Source: Halichondria panicea
Lineage: Eukaryota > Porifera > Demospongiae > Suberitida > Halichondriidae
Assembly: GCF_963675165.1 (NCBI RefSeq)
Contig: NC_087389.1
Span: 4,882,620 to 4,946,619, forward strand
Length of the DNA stretch: 64,000 nucleotides
Direction of reading: 5' to 3'
Positions 11,936-23,309 of the stretch are shown here, piece by piece. The stretch's first letter is position 1, and each line of letters begins with the position of its first letter. The notes under the pieces were generated by a model. That model saw only the letters and a program-made list of their open reading frames with translations, made no database searches and had not been told where the DNA came from. A program made the translations under genes and the position numbers.

Positions 11936-12213
11936 CAAGAGTAGATAAGGTAAGAGTGTTGAACTGCTGTAGTAATCATGGAACCGCATTTGCCTTGACA
12001 TGCGTCATCACTGCATGTCGTCACTATTCAATTAATGAGTGCTGTTAAGTAAACTGTGGTCTGTGGTTTGTAGCACTGAACTGCGCAATCACAGCATGTG
12101 CGGTTTCTGAGAAGTGTTGCTAACATAGCAAATTAGCTGATTACTATTAAGTGATGACGCAGGAGCAGGCAAATGCTGTTACTAGCAGTTCAACACTCTT
12201 ACTTATACTCTTG
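11936..12213. mobile_element. MITE with GTAAGAGTGTTGAACTGC terminal repeats
   Basis: About 278 bp with inverted ends starting CAAGAGTA and carrying AAGAGTGTTGAACTGC. A second copy lies at 54703–54902 with the same ends and a partly shared interior (AACTGTGGTCTGTGGTTTGT). No coding capacity, hence non-autonomous. Confidence 0.75.
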
Positions 12214-12239
12214 ACGTAACTTATATAGACTATACATGA

Positions 12240-12890
12240 CATTGTAGACTACCGTATTGCATGCCATCGTATATAACTTTTATGGAACCGAAACTGCTAT
12301 ATTAAAACAAACACATTCACCGAACAAATAGACTATATATATTATAATTGTCTATTTGTTCGGTTTTAACATACCGCCTGGATATTAGACTCTAAATGTT
12401 GCATTTTCATGGCCATTTAAATTAATTTTTAGCTGCATGGCTATCGTATTGAGTTTCCTGTGCTGTGGTCACAATAATCTATATTTGGCCAGACCACATT
12501 TATTTACTAAAGAGGTTTGGATACTTCCTGTATTACATAATACTGTCACGAGCCCTTAGAACGATTAGAATACAAGCTCTCGCTATACAAGGTATCACAT
12601 TGAAACCCTCACTCTGCAAGTTGTGAGTTGTAAGTATTAATTATGTATTACAAGATATTATCTTGATTATGTATAGTCTTCCGTAATTGAGGTAATTACA
12701 ATGCCACAAAAATTTAATTCCACTTCTGAGTGACGCATCTTTAGAACAACAAAAGTTGCGTTCAGCCCTAGATGACGGGTTTCAAGTGTATCAAGCATTT
12801 GTTTTTCTGCACTGCGTACCGTATATATAGCTATAGCAGGAAATTTTGCAAATTTTCGCTTAACACTGGAAACCACGCCCTTTCTTTTGG
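12240..12890. repeat. Interspersed repeat R1, copy 1
   Basis: Shares long blocks (TGTGGTCACAATAATCT, AGAGGTTTGGATACTTCCTG, AGTTGCGTTCAGCCC) with 26105–26890, 52720–53108 and 53107–53247 plus 54319–54590. Positions 12296–12372 hold an imperfect palindrome (ACCGAACAAATAGAC and its complement) that the 26.2-kb copy lacks. Confidence 0.7.
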
Positions 12891-13540
12891 GAATGGGACG
12901 GCCAGGTGACTATCAAGTCCCAAAGAGGAATGTAGTTAATGTGACTGCCTTGCTGGTTTGCATAAATGCTGTAACTACACCCCCGTGGTCACCGAACCGC
13001 AACACAGGAAACCACACCCTTTTCTTTGAACCACTTCCGCAAAATTCATGAAGACGAGTTATTGTCTGGCAAGACATCTATACGTGCAGTGTATAGCTGC
13101 TAGTGCTATAATTATTGGGAAGCATTGAAGACAGCATTCTTCTTCACTATATATAAGTGACTGATCAAAATCAACTGAGAAGAAGCTCATACATCTATAC
13201 TGCCCAGTGGCGTATCCAGCTAAGGGCTCAGGGTGCTCAAGCACCCCTCTAAGCTTAACATTAATTACTGCAACTTACTGGATAGCTGGGAGCTGAGCCT
13301 GAGCTTGCACTACGGAGCTAGCTAGAGCTCGCAGAAGAGTTTTTATACTGATTGGAGAGTCAGACCACACCTTCAGATAATAAGTTTCCTGGGCATGCGT
13401 ACTGTGACTTATTAACCGAATAGCCGCGGTTATGATTTCATACGTAGTACCGCCCACCGCGGAACCAAAATCTAATTAAATTTTTTTCAAAATTATAATG
13501 TGGACAGTTAGAAAAAATAAACTACTTTCATTATCAGAAA
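12891..13540. other. No gene recognised
   Basis: AT-rich DNA. A hAT-like terminal motif (CAGTGGCGTATCCAGC) is at 13204 but no matching second end was found. Confidence 0.4.
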
Positions 13541-13544
13541 GATG

Positions 13545-14400
13545 CGTAGCTAAGAAGCAGTAGCAGTTTTCTGCAGGCAACTTTGTTGCAAACTAGTCTA
13601 GAATAGCTACTCTGCCAGGATCTCTAAGTTTCGAACGGAGGAGTATACCAGCCAAGGCCCCGGCCCCAGCGAAGGATCATTTCACAAGTAAGCTCTGTGT
13701 GTGTATAGCGATCATCATTTTCCTAGTTCAGCCTTTATAAGCCTGATTTAATATGCTTGTCCACCTACCTAGATAGCCTCTGAGTGTGTGAAATATACTG
13801 GAAGAGTAGCTTAGTTAGTTTAGAGCCTGTTTTTAGAGTGTAGTCTACAACATTTGATATTCAATTATTATCTCTTTTTCAGCATTCGCCTCTTGCATGC
13901 AAAGAAAGATGCATAACTTGGAAACAGTGACAGTTTTCTTTATTCAACTTCGTAGCAAAATAGTCTACAGTAGTTACTGTGTCAGGATCTCCTGGTTTCC
14001 AACGAAACAGTCAACCAGCCAAGGCCAGAGCAAGGGATCACTTCAGAGGTAAGCTTTGTGTGCGTATATAGCAAGCATTATGTAGCTAGTACTTGCCTAG
14101 ATAGCTTATGAGTGTGTAAAGTATATACTTGTGTAGAAGCTGAGTTAGTTTAGAGCCTGTTTTTAGAGTGTAGTGTACAGTGTTTGATATTCAATTTATT
14201 TGTTTCAGTGTGGCAAAGAAAGATGCACCCCTTAGTAACAGTAACAGTTCTCTTCAAGCTACCTTGTAGTTCTATCTGAACAGTCGAACAGTCAACCAGC
14301 CAAGGACAGAGCGAGAGATTACTTTAGAGGTAAGCTTTGTGTGCGTATTATTAGCTAGCTGATAATACTATACGCTTACCTACGTAGCTTGTAAAGTATA
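13545..14400 (+). repeat. Three diverged copies of an exon-like unit
   Basis: Units at about 13545–13800, 13880–14130 and 14205–14400 share AAAGATGC...CAGTTTTC, then CCAGCCAAGGCC, then a donor-like GGTAAGCTTTGTGTG. The second and third are preceded by a polypyrimidine acceptor (TTGATATTCAAT...TTTCAG). The second unit (13883–14048) is open for about 54 codons between its splice-like borders; the first and third contain stops. They could be noncoding RNA exons, a decayed repeat exon or a transposon tail. Confidence 0.45.
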
Positions 14401-14639
14401 CTGGCTCCAGCAGTGTGTTGAAGCCCGAGTTTAAAATACAGAAGCCTATATGTACGCTCAGCAGTGTTGCAATGTAAAGGGGTTATCATTGATTTGCTTA
14501 GCTATCTGTTGGTCTCATCCACAATGTATTCTGTTATCAGCTGTGAAGAATGCTGGACACCGGAAAGTTTGGGCCAACAGATTGGTTGAGATGGTGCGAG
14601 TCCATAGGCAGGCCAGGAGTGGAACTGCTTACCGTAAGT

Positions 14640-14900
14640 GGTGTTTGTGTGCGTGTGTGCACTTGTGTGTGTATCTTTATGTGCGTGTGCGTGTGTCTGT
14701 ATATGTGTGCCCGCGCGAGTGTATGTGTGTGTGTGTGTCTGTATGTGTGCCTGCGCGGGTGTACGTGTGTGTGTGGCTGCCTGCGCGCGTGTGTGTGTGT
14801 ATCTGTGCACACGTGCGCGCTTGTGTGTATCTGTGTGTGTGTGTATTGGTGTGCGCACGTGTGTGTATTCACTATTGGTGCCCACGTGTTTGTGTGTGTG

Positions 14901-14931
<31 letters not shown>

Positions 14932-14975
14932 GTGTGCGTGCCCGCCCGTGCCGTGTGTGCTTGTGGCATGATACT
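14640..14975. repeat. (TG/CG)n alternating purine–pyrimidine tract
   Basis: About 330 bp of TG repeats interrupted by CGCG and GTGCGC steps. It gives long but artefactual open frames on both strands. Such tracts can adopt left-handed (Z) DNA. Confidence 0.9.
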
Positions 14976-16192
14976 TTATACCATGCTAACAATTTACATT
15001 ATCAGTGCTGCCAAAAGTTAATTCTTATGCCTATAGTAAGCTTGTGTGAAGTTCCTGTTTGCTTCCAAGGTCAATTAGGCTCCTACTCATTATTAGGCTC
15101 ATGTACACATGTACAGAGGTTGATTGCATAATGAAAGCACCACAGGTGCTGATGCCTCGGTGGAGATGCCAAAGCTATACATAACATGAAGCTACTAATA
15201 GCTTTTATACTGATGAACATTTTTGCAATAATTATTTTGCTGCCATGCAGACTCAAAGAGTGGGTAATGATCGACCATGATTGTTGTTAAAAACGATCGA
15301 TGCCAAAAGTTCAAGTCTAAAATTAATGGCTGCCATCAACAGAGCCTTGCAGCTCTCTTCCTCACTCTTGCAGCTACCAATAGCTAGCGTTCTAGTGCAG
15401 AGCTAACTACTAAGTAGAGTAGTAACACTCGGTAAACAAGTTTGGCTACGTGCTCTTCTGAAAAGGCTGCAATGGCATTCCAAGTAAGCAAAACTAGGCA
15501 TAACTCGAGAACGAAGCATTATTTTGCAAATCCACGAATTAAAATCCAAGTAAACATGACTAGAAGCCTATAGAAACTCTTACTTGCACTTGATTCATCC
15601 TTGAGCAGCTGTAGCAGTCTACACACACAGACACACAGACACACAAACACACTACCGTATACCTCGCTTGCGCATGCGCACCGAGGCATAATAATGTTCT
15701 GACCTTTTCAGGGGAAAGCAAAGGCTTGTTGGGTTTATGAGTGTACTGTTTACTTGTGTAAGGACATTTTCTTCCCAACATAATAGGCTTGTTGGTTGTG
15801 TTATGCTCCCCAGCTAGGATTAGGTCACAATTTGTCATTAGTTGGCTTGTGTGATTAGTTTGGTTGTGTGTTTGCCTGTTATGCATTGTAATTCTCTGCC
15901 CAAAGTTGAATCTTTTTATGAACTCTCAGTTTGTTGTAGGATCACAATTACTTTATATGTGCCTATGAGTGCCATTGCATGTAAGTTTGCTTGTGGGAGC
16001 CTGTACATAAGGTTGCATGATTCATAATTTTTTGTCACCCTCATATGAGATGTACTGTACTTTGTGTATGGCCATTCTCAGTATACTTCTTTAGGTTTAT
16101 TGGCTTGTGAGTTAGTGCTGTGTTACATGTATCTATACCCAGTGTGCTGTCTGTTATAGCAATTCAATTATAATTATGTAATTACCGTATAT
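14976..16192. other. No gene recognised
   Basis: Intergenic. A short (CA)n lies at 15617–15650, and a palindrome centred on TGCGCATGCGCA lies at about 15668–15680, flanked by CCTCG and CGAGG. Confidence 0.4.
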
Positions 16193-16578
16193 CTTCTAAT
16201 TTATCGGACACTTCTAATTACCCCGGACACTCTTTTGGGCAATTTTCGTTGTTCTAATACAACGGACACTCCATATACTTTAATATTACATTTGTTCTAA
16301 GTATCCGGACAATACCTTGAAAAGTTGAGTTACCATTCATAGACGGCAAGTAAGACTTAGAGTGCTGCAGTTCAATAGCTTTGAGTAGCTAGTTTTAGAT
16401 AGCTAGCTAGTGCAACTATTCAGTCGTACCTTGTTCTATTAAACTTAGCTAGCTCGCATGCAGCTGCTTGCTTGTTCTAATTATTCCGGACACTTCGCAT
16501 GCTCTATAAAAGTCTGTTCCAATTATACCCGGACAATTTCCAAAAGAATTATTTTTTGCTGTCAGAAGATATACGGTA
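16193..16578 (+). mobile_element. MITE family 'CGGACA', copy 1
   Basis: Ends are inverted (TACCGTATATCTTCT at the left, complement at the right). The interior carries several spaced copies of TTCTAATTA..CCGGACA in both orientations. A copy in opposite orientation lies at 18074–18465. No protein coded. Confidence 0.85.
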
Positions 16579-18073
16579 TATGGCTGAATGTTATTATTCA
16601 ATTTAGTATGTGTATTGATTGCATGATAATCTTTTGATCTTTTAGGCACCACCCCAAAGGTTACATTTAAAATTCAATTCTTTATGGCTGGCTTGTTGGC
16701 TGGTGTTCGCAGGTTCTGTGCTACTTGTGTGTAAGAACCATTGATTCTAGAGGTGATCTGCTTGGTTGGTAATACTCTTCTTCCTACATGCAGATCTGTG
16801 AAACAATCGTCATGCACTGCTATCTGCCATGGTACCACCACCATCTTATGGTTCTGAGAAGTCCCACTCACTATCACTACTATCCAGGATACCTCATCCC
16901 CTATGTACAGAGGCCTCTTTGTCATTGTTGTATACCATAGAATTAATTGTAATTGTAATTATTATAATGTATGTTCACTTTTTTGAGATTGATATTGATA
17001 AATACAAATTTCACACGAAATTTTAAGTAAATTTTTGATTGCTAACCTATGGTGATCGGACTCGGTATGGCTTCTGTTGACCTTCGAGAGAAGCCTTGCA
17101 AAGATGTGGAGCTCAGAGGTTGTAGCTTACCACAAATTAAATAAGAGTAGAGCAATGTGCACGGTTGAAACAAATATGTGTCATCCGCGGCGGTTACCAG
17201 CTTTTTCCGTAATTAGGCAAATTTGTGTCATCCGCGGTTGATCAATTAAAGCTACATGCTACAAAAATCAATAGTACAAGTCAAGAGCCTGCATCAGAGA
17301 AGGTTGTTCTTTCTCACTGTCAGTGTCTATATATTCAGCCAACATCACCAGCAGAAACTTGATCACACTCTAAATACCAGGTAGAAGACAAAAACAAAAC
17401 AATAATTAAACAATGGTTTCAATACAGATTTTTTTCGTGATAGTATAATTATTGTGCACTCTGCCTGTCACTCAGCTGCTCAGCAGAGAGGTCTTTCAGT
17501 GGTCTGAAGAGAATAAAGACAGCATTACGATCACACAGAATGATTTGCTAACTGGACTATATATATATACACATACACTGTGACATACCTGTATAGTAGA
17601 TATTGATATAGCTATAATTATAGTTATGTCAAATATCAGGCGCATCTATGCATGTTGAGTAAGTGCAGCGGAAATAGTTTCTACGCATGCCCGCGCCCAT
17701 TTGTATACACTATTTATCTTTGTCGGAGTAGACTGCCATGGGTCGTCGAGCATTTTTCTTTCCCAAAGTAACTTTTTTTGTCCTCAGGGCATGCATGGGC
17801 TCTTTTGGCCTTTACCGTACTCCCTCAAATCTATAGCTTTAATTTGTCTGTACATATGTATGTATATCTACATGCATGCATGAATGCAGATAATATACTA
17901 TAAAGCTAATAATTAGTAGCCTCGGCTCCACTGAAGTGCGGCCTGGGATCGAGGCTAAAATTATCAATTTTCTCAGATTCGTTCATGCAAAATACTGAAG
18001 GGCTTCTCTTAGAAACCTATAGCTGTCCAAGTATCCTAACATCGTTCTCAAGCTGCACGGTACATATACCCGG
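16579..18073. other. No gene recognised; small MITE
   Basis: Intergenic AT-rich DNA. A tiny element with TAGCCTCGG / CGGCCTGGGATCGAGGCTA ends sits at 17921–17957. The word GTGTCATCCGCGG occurs twice at 17178–17236. Confidence 0.45.
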
Positions 18074-18465
18074 TACCGTATATCTTCTAATTTATCGGAC
18101 AGCAAAAATAATTATTTTGGAAATTGTCCGGATATAATTGGAACAGATTTTAATACAGCATGCGAAGTGTCCGGAATAATAAGAACAAGCAAGCAGCTGC
18201 ATGCGAGCTAGCTAAGTTTAATAGAACAGCTATAGGGTACGACTGAATAGTTGCACTATAGCTATCTAAAACTAGCTACTCAAAGCTATCTAACTGCAGC
18301 ACTCTAAGTCTTACTTGCCGTCTATGAATGGTAACTCAACTTTTCAAGGTATTGTCCGGATATTTAGTATAATATTAAAGTACTGGAGTGTCCGTTGTAT
18401 TAGAACAACAAAAATTTCCCAAAAGAATGTCCGGGGTAACTAGAAGTGTCCGATAAATTACGGTA
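18074..18465 (-). mobile_element. MITE family 'CGGACA', copy 2 (inverted)
   Basis: Reverse-oriented homologue of 16193–16578 over nearly its full length (for example TGAATGGTAACTCAAC versus its complement). One end has lost a few bases of the terminal repeat. Confidence 0.85.
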
Positions 18466-19108
18466 TATATAGCTCTCTCCATTTTCTAGAGTGCTAAGAA
18501 TAGCCGCAACACTCTATTTAGATTTATTGAGTGAATTGTGTAAAATTTCTGGCTAGACCCTCTATATATACACTACTCAAAACGGTTTACAACTGTGCAT
18601 GCTTGCCGTTCTTGCAGTATTGAGATTCTTGGTCTTATCCTTCAATCGTAGCAGCTCATTCACCTCAGCAGAGTTGGTTTGTGTTGTTTCATCATAAAAA
18701 GAGTACAATTCATCAGTCAGAAGGTCATTTAGAGCTGGCTATCCTCTGCCGACCATTGCCCAGGCTTCTCCATTTGACAGAAACACACTCAATACATATC
18801 TTGCAGCAACTGGCAACCGTCTTCTGCTTTGTTTTTACTTATGTTGCTATATATAATTATATGCTCAGCCAGAGGCCTTCAACCATGCACGCGCATGCGT
18901 TTTTCTTGTGTTAGCGTTTAACTGAACGAATCTAATTTCCTGAGGCACTTGACGACGTGTAATTTACTGGACCGGATATATAATAGCTGTACTATATAGT
19001 AAGAATAGCAGTATAATTATAGTAATAGTGATTATGTAGACGTGCATAGTCTAGAGTGTTAGTCATATAAATATCATAATCAAATTTCAATATTCTATCC
19101 TCTGCTAG
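18466..19108. promoter_or_regulatory. 5' flank of NLR-C1, duplicated upstream of the second NLR
   Basis: Blocks match 27130–27322, 29837–30087 and 30492–30570 upstream of the other NLR (shared CTCATTCACCT.CAGCAGAGTTGG, and GAGGCACT.GACGACGTG). The duplication therefore includes 5' DNA. Any N-terminal NLR exons would lie here or further left; none was recognised. Confidence 0.5.
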
Positions 19109-19187
19109 GTTTGCAACCCGATTTTCAGAACTTCAAAAATCCATACAAACATTGTTGTATAAACAGAAATTCAAGCATAGAATTAGA

Positions 19188-22100
19188 ATGGATAGATTCA
19201 TTGCCAGCATTCGCCGGAAATACGAAGAAAGACTCTTGAATCGTGAAGAACAATGGCCACCTGTTAGAGGGGACAGGCTCATCAACTTGCAGTTAGTGGA
19301 GGCTGAAAAAGAAGAAGGATTTAGAGCCGGCTTACCACAACATGGTACACCTGATGATAAGGTCAAACGTACTCCAATTCTCCATGACAACCTATTCAAA
19401 GTCGAAGAAGGTAGGAAACCAGTCAAGAAGCTCATCGTTGAAGGCAATGCTGGGATTGGTAAAACCACACTGTGTACCATGCTTGCTGAAGGGTGGGCAG
19501 AGGGCAAGATCCTGACACGATTCGACTGTGTTTTGTTATTTCCACTGAGAGAAAATCGAGTGTCCTCTGCCACAAGTCTTGCTAAACTGTTCAAACTTCT
19601 CCACTCCAGTAAGAAAATCCGAGCATCTGTTATAGAAGAGTTGGAGGAGAGAGAGGGAGACGGTGTCCTCATCTTAGCTGATGGCTGGGACGAACTCAGT
19701 GTAGAAAATCGTTCCAAAATATCCTTTCTGTATGACCTTCTATTTGGTGATGTTCTTCCATTTGCTTCTGTTCTCCTCACCTCACGACCTTCTGCTTCAG
19801 CTCCTCTTCACGACCTTCCTTCTGTGGACCGTTTAATCGAAGTAGTTGGCTTCAATGAAGATAATATAAGACAGTACATAGTATCAGAGTTTGAGCAATT
19901 CCAAGAGAAAGCTTCTTCTCTTATCGAGCAGCTTGAGAACAACCCAGTCATTCAGAGTGTGTGTTCTGTGCCCCTCAATTGTGCCATTGTTTGTAACTTG
20001 TGGCACACTTTAGACCAAGAGCTTCCTCGTACGCTAACTGAGCTGTACACTCAAATTGTTCTTAGCATTATCTTTCGCAATGCCAAAAAGAAGTTATCTG
20101 ATTGTCTATCTCTAAGTAGCTTTGACAAGATTCCAACAGATCTACAAGACACATTTTGGTTGATCTGTGAGTTTGCCTACAAGTGCTTATTATTAGATCA
20201 GCTGGTTTTCTCAGAAGCTGAATTGTCCTCCCACTTGCCCGAAGTTGGTGACAAGTTGCATTGCTTTGGTTTGTTGCAGTCTGCACGATCACTTCTACTT
20301 GTTGGCCATGGTCTGTCTTTTCATTTCGCTCACCTGACCATCCAGGAGTTCTTGGCTGCCCTCCATCTTGCTACTCTACCCAATGAGGAGAAACTGAAGG
20401 TTGTTGAGGCTCACGCTATGAGTCGCCGGTTTGATACGGTGTGGAGATTTATGTTTGGTCTTGCTAGTAGTTGTAGTGATAAGGTGATCCGTTTGGATGA
20501 TAGTTTGATGGATAAATTTCTGTTTCTGATGGTTAAAGAGTTCAGAAAGTTGCTTTTATGTCTTGTGGCTTTCGAAGCTTCAGATCCTAAGTTTTCAACA
20601 AAAGTTTGTAAAATGTGTCGAGAAAAACTTAGTCTAAACAATAATATTTTAGACAATGATTTCATTCCCTTTGAGCAGAGGAAATTTGATAGTCGCATAC
20701 ATTGTGTAGCTAGGTTATATGTTCTTCGTCATGCTGCACAATTTGATGATATGGTTATCGAAATACATGATTTTGTAATCGACGATAAGCTGTTGAAGGA
20801 ACTAACTGATATACTATGTAATGCAAATGGTAAACTGCAAGTTCGAAGCGTAATTTTCAAGGAGATTAAATTGTCTGAAGAAGGTGTTGCTGATCTATTC
20901 AAGAGAGCATCAGTTGCCTTTACAGCTTTAGATTACCTATTGTTGTGTGGAAGTAACTTCTCTAACATTATGTCGTCATTCATGCACACATCTTGCACTA
21001 GCCTGACACAACTGCACTTATCTCACAACCTTCTTGGAGTGTCTGGTATACAGTCATTAGAGACAGCTGTACAGTATGGTACTCTTATTAACCTGAAGGA
21101 CCTGGAGCTCTCCAACACCCTCACTGAGGATGCTGACGTCAATGGAGCTCTACTAACAACCCTCTTACAGTCCATTGCCTCTCACTGTCCTGATCTGAGA
21201 ATTTTATACCTCTCTAAAAACACGCTTGGCTTACCTGGATTATGTTCCGTTGTGGAAAACATTCCGTTAGTATTAAATGAAGTTTATTTATGGAATACCC
21301 ATCCTACCACTTCATTTCACTCAGAGCCTCAATACGCAGTCACCTGTGAGATGTTGAATCTTCACCCAAACTGTTTAACAACGATGGACTTGCATAGCTC
21401 TAATTTCCGAGGAACTGCTGGAACTCTTTTGCTGGCAAAGTTTCTTCAAGCATTTCAATCACTGGAACGTCTTGACTGCTCTAACTGTTCTCTCACCTCT
21501 GCCGACATCATAATGCTTATCCACCATCTTAAGTCCAATAATGTGATATGTAAGAATTTACATTGGTTGAATCTCAGGGCCAACTCCATTGTGGGAGTGA
21601 TGGCTCTCACTGAGTGTCTACCAGAGCTGTTTCCTAGATTGGACAACTTCAATTTCAGTGACCTGAGTGGCGTTCTTCTCCATGGTAATCCTGTGAGCAT
21701 AAGGCTCATAAATATGTGTAACGAACAGTTGAAGGTACCTCGATCGTTCATGGTTATATGTTGCGTTTATCTTAATAATTATGCATGCAGGCCTCAAAGG
21801 AATTAAGGGAAGCAGCAGTGTTGAATGAGGGGGAGAGAATGTGTTTACCTCCACAAAATGAAGAAGTAAGTAAATATTGATGAATACATAAACTTTTACA
21901 GTCTTTACTTATAGATAAATCATATTTTGCGTTCTTGGGATACGCTACTGTCGGAGATGATTGACATCTTCATGGACATGTGTAGCCCTTCTTCTGTGAG
22001 TGTGTCAATATTATTTTTTAACACTGATTATTCTGATTATATAATTATTGTAGATCTATTTGGATAATCTTCTTTATGATGATGATAATGACCCAGTAGA

Positions 22101-22990
22101 ACATCACCCAATAGATGAGGTTGTGGATACAGTAGACACTCCTAGTGATGTCACTGATCCAGACACTCTCATCAATGAACAGAGCTTCTCTCAGGTATCA
22201 CCAGTAGAGCACCACCCCACAGCTAGTGACGAGGCTACTTGTACTACAGCCCTGCAGTCTACACACGGAACAGACCAACATACAACAGGTGAGCATATGT
22301 CTGCATGTGTTTGGTATACGTATAATTATGTATAGCGCACACGGAAATACCATCGGATATCACTGAATTAGGAGATACATCACAAGATGTCCACACTTCA
22401 TATCCACATACCATAACCTCAGGTATGTGTGATCAGCTATACATGATTACAATATTATAATTATACAGTAAACCGCATTAATATAATTTTTGAGCTTATG
22501 CTCGATCATTGAATTTGTAGTGTTCTATGCATGTATGCATGCATGGGTTTGTATTTATATATAGAGAGCATGTAATTATGTCAAACAATTTTATCAATGT
22601 CGGAGTTTCTGCCTCATTAACCGCACCTCTTTCCTTCTCCCAGGAGCTGGTGGACCGAGGACTGTGACCATTGAGGAATTGAAGGAGCGTACAAAAGTGA
22701 CTGACTCTCAACTTGACACTGAAATTAAAGAGACTGACATGATTGTTCTGGCAGCTCACTTCGACAATGTGGAGACCTACCCTGTACAACTGGGACTGAA
22801 CCCTGCTGAACATCAAACTGTTAGATCCTTATCATTGCAATATGACATTCAAACTGCGATGGACAAGGCCTTGAGACTGTGGAGACAGCATAATCCAGGG
22901 GCCGCTACTTACAGAGCTCTGGTGATGATTTTGTTGAGAATAGGAAAGGAAGCATTGGCATATGACATTTGTCAGTCAGCAGCTAAGTAA
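19188..22990 (+). CDS. NLR protein: NACHT–LRR–linker–Death (NLR-C1)
   Basis: Six exons join in one frame: to 21734, 21791–21865, 21915–21995, 22054–22288, 22336–22422 and 22644–22990. I used the first ATG (MDRFIAS); the exon is open upstream to an acceptor at 19108, so an N-terminal exon may exist. About 1,120 residues. The NACHT domain has P-loop GNAGIGKTT (~86), Walker B VLILADGWDEL (~159) and sensor-like LLTSRPSAS (~196), then the winged-helix/HFAHLTIQEFLAA region. From about residue 540 leucine-rich repeats follow (LTQLHLSHNLLGVSG, LRILYLSKNTLGLPG). Exons 2–5 form an acidic Ser/Thr linker. The last exon is a Death domain (VLAAHFDNVETY...LRLWRQHNPGAATYRAL). NACHT ATPases oligomerise on ligand sensing; Death domains recruit adaptors. 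It converges on broken RTK3. Confidence 0.9.
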
Positions 22991-23309
22991 GTGAACCAAT
23001 GGTTGTACTAATTATTTATCAATTCATCGTGCAACATACAGGAAACATGTGATATGCAACAGGAGATCCATTTAACTCCCTATATATACAATTAAAGTGT
23101 TATCCATCATTTCATAATCATAATTTTATTTTGCTTAATGCAATCATGATTAGCATGCTGAACACCTTAAAGCTTCACTGAATGAAGCACAGCATTATAT
23201 GAATATAACATCTTTAAGGAAATATTAATGAAATATTAATGTTGGTGTTATATACAGTGTTTGAATCCAGTTCTTCTTTCTCCTTGCGCCTGCTTGTGGT
23301 CCTTCACAG

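Noticed and set aside
14450-15131. Long open frames of 127–193 codons on both strands
   Set aside because: They are products of the TG/CG microsatellite (Cys/Val and Thr/His runs) and do not encode a plausible protein.
19133-19780. 215-codon frame on − opposite the NACHT domain
   Set aside because: Antisense shadow of NLR-C1; the other NLR gives the same kind of shadow at 31608–32003.
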